From Oceanicola sp. S124 (GTDB lineage: Bacteria > Pseudomonadota > Alphaproteobacteria > Rhodobacterales > Rhodobacteraceae), in assembly GCF_000220565.1 (NCBI RefSeq), contig NZ_AFPM01000060.1, forward strand, positions 1 through 49,178: a stretch of DNA of 49,178 bases. Reading direction: 5' to 3'. Below are positions 49,066-49,178 of this stretch, piece after piece. The translations under genes were made by a program, and so were the position numbers. The number at the start of each line of letters is the position of its first letter. Position 1 is the first letter of the stretch. The notes beneath the pieces are model-generated. The model was not told the DNA's origin. It was given only the letters and a program-made list of their open reading frames with translations, and searched no databases.

Positions 49066-49178
49066 TCAGACCCCGGTCGGCTGCGCGGCTGGCCCGGGGG
49101 AGACCGGCACGGCGGCCCCGGGCGGGGCAGCGGCGATCAGGCCACCCCGGCGCGCGGCGCGCTGGATTGCCTCGATAC
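49066..49178 (-). CDS. 3' end of an unidentified gene, cut by the window edge
   Basis: The minus strand holds an open frame for at least 37 residues, ending at TGA (49066-49068). The visible part is IEAIQRAARRGGLIAAAPPG followed by an alanine/proline-rich tail ending QPTGV. The stop lies inside the small hairpin GGGGT-CTG-ACCCC. It reads toward ppk2, 78 bp away. Too little is seen to assign a function, and chance open frame in GC-rich DNA cannot be ruled out. Confidence 0.4.
   Translation of the reverse strand, partial: IEAIQRAARRGGLIAAAPPGAAVPVSPGPAAQPTGV

Overview
The window is a stretch of GC-rich chromosome from an alphaproteobacterium, most likely a member of the Rhodobacterales (Roseobacter/Rhodobacter group). 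The evidence is a CtrA orthologue preceded by the DUF1153 CtrA inhibitor SciP, LpxI rather than LpxH in the lipid A pathway, a glycine-rich SSB, folate-dependent TrmFO, and the gene order pyrH-frr-uppS-cdsA-dxr-rseP-bamA-skp-fabZ-lpxA-lpxI-lpxB. The genus cannot be fixed from the sequence alone. No rRNA, tRNA, CRISPR array, insertion sequence or prophage gene was seen.

Layout, left to right. Positions 1-7900 hold single housekeeping or metabolic genes in both orientations: a ProC-like reductase, typA, a FemAB/GNAT-type acyltransferase, an MgrA-type aldo/keto reductase, ssb, a lytic transglycosylase and a secreted acidic protein. Positions 7921-14155 are an oligopeptide-type ABC importer on the minus strand: a Tat-exported binding protein, two permeases and one fused double ATPase. 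An AraC-type regulator lies upstream and miaA lies beyond that. Positions 16382-29023 are a long plus-strand block for ribosome recycling, isoprenoid and phospholipid precursors, outer-membrane protein assembly and lipid A. From UppS to LpxB it supplies most of the shared machinery for building the cell envelope. Positions 29171-36451 hold mnmA, then sciP-ctrA (cell-cycle/motility control), ligA and recG (DNA joining and fork repair), and a small membrane-protein gene behind a LexA-type operator. Positions 36653-44911 carry a soluble chemoreceptor, a NifU-like scaffold, hisI, gluQ, a methyltransferase, trmFO, a crotonase-fold protein, a PaaI-type thioesterase and the rplM-rpsI ribosomal operon. 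The last part has an 87-bp tandem repeat array, a membrane-bound chemoreceptor, and a ppk2-tetR pair, and it ends in a gene cut off by the window edge.

Most of the window is ordinary core genome. The least explained parts are three very short single-span membrane proteins (3967-4104, 22281-22412, 36329-36451) and several repeat structures: 17-bp tandem repeats at two loci, an inverted pair of hairpins at 40555-40660, a dispersed 13-bp intergenic motif and the 87-bp array. The strongest lead for an undescribed function is the 40-residue membrane protein at 36329, which has a GTTC-N7-GTTC operator upstream and recalls, in logic only, the SOS-induced division inhibitor SidA of Caulobacter.
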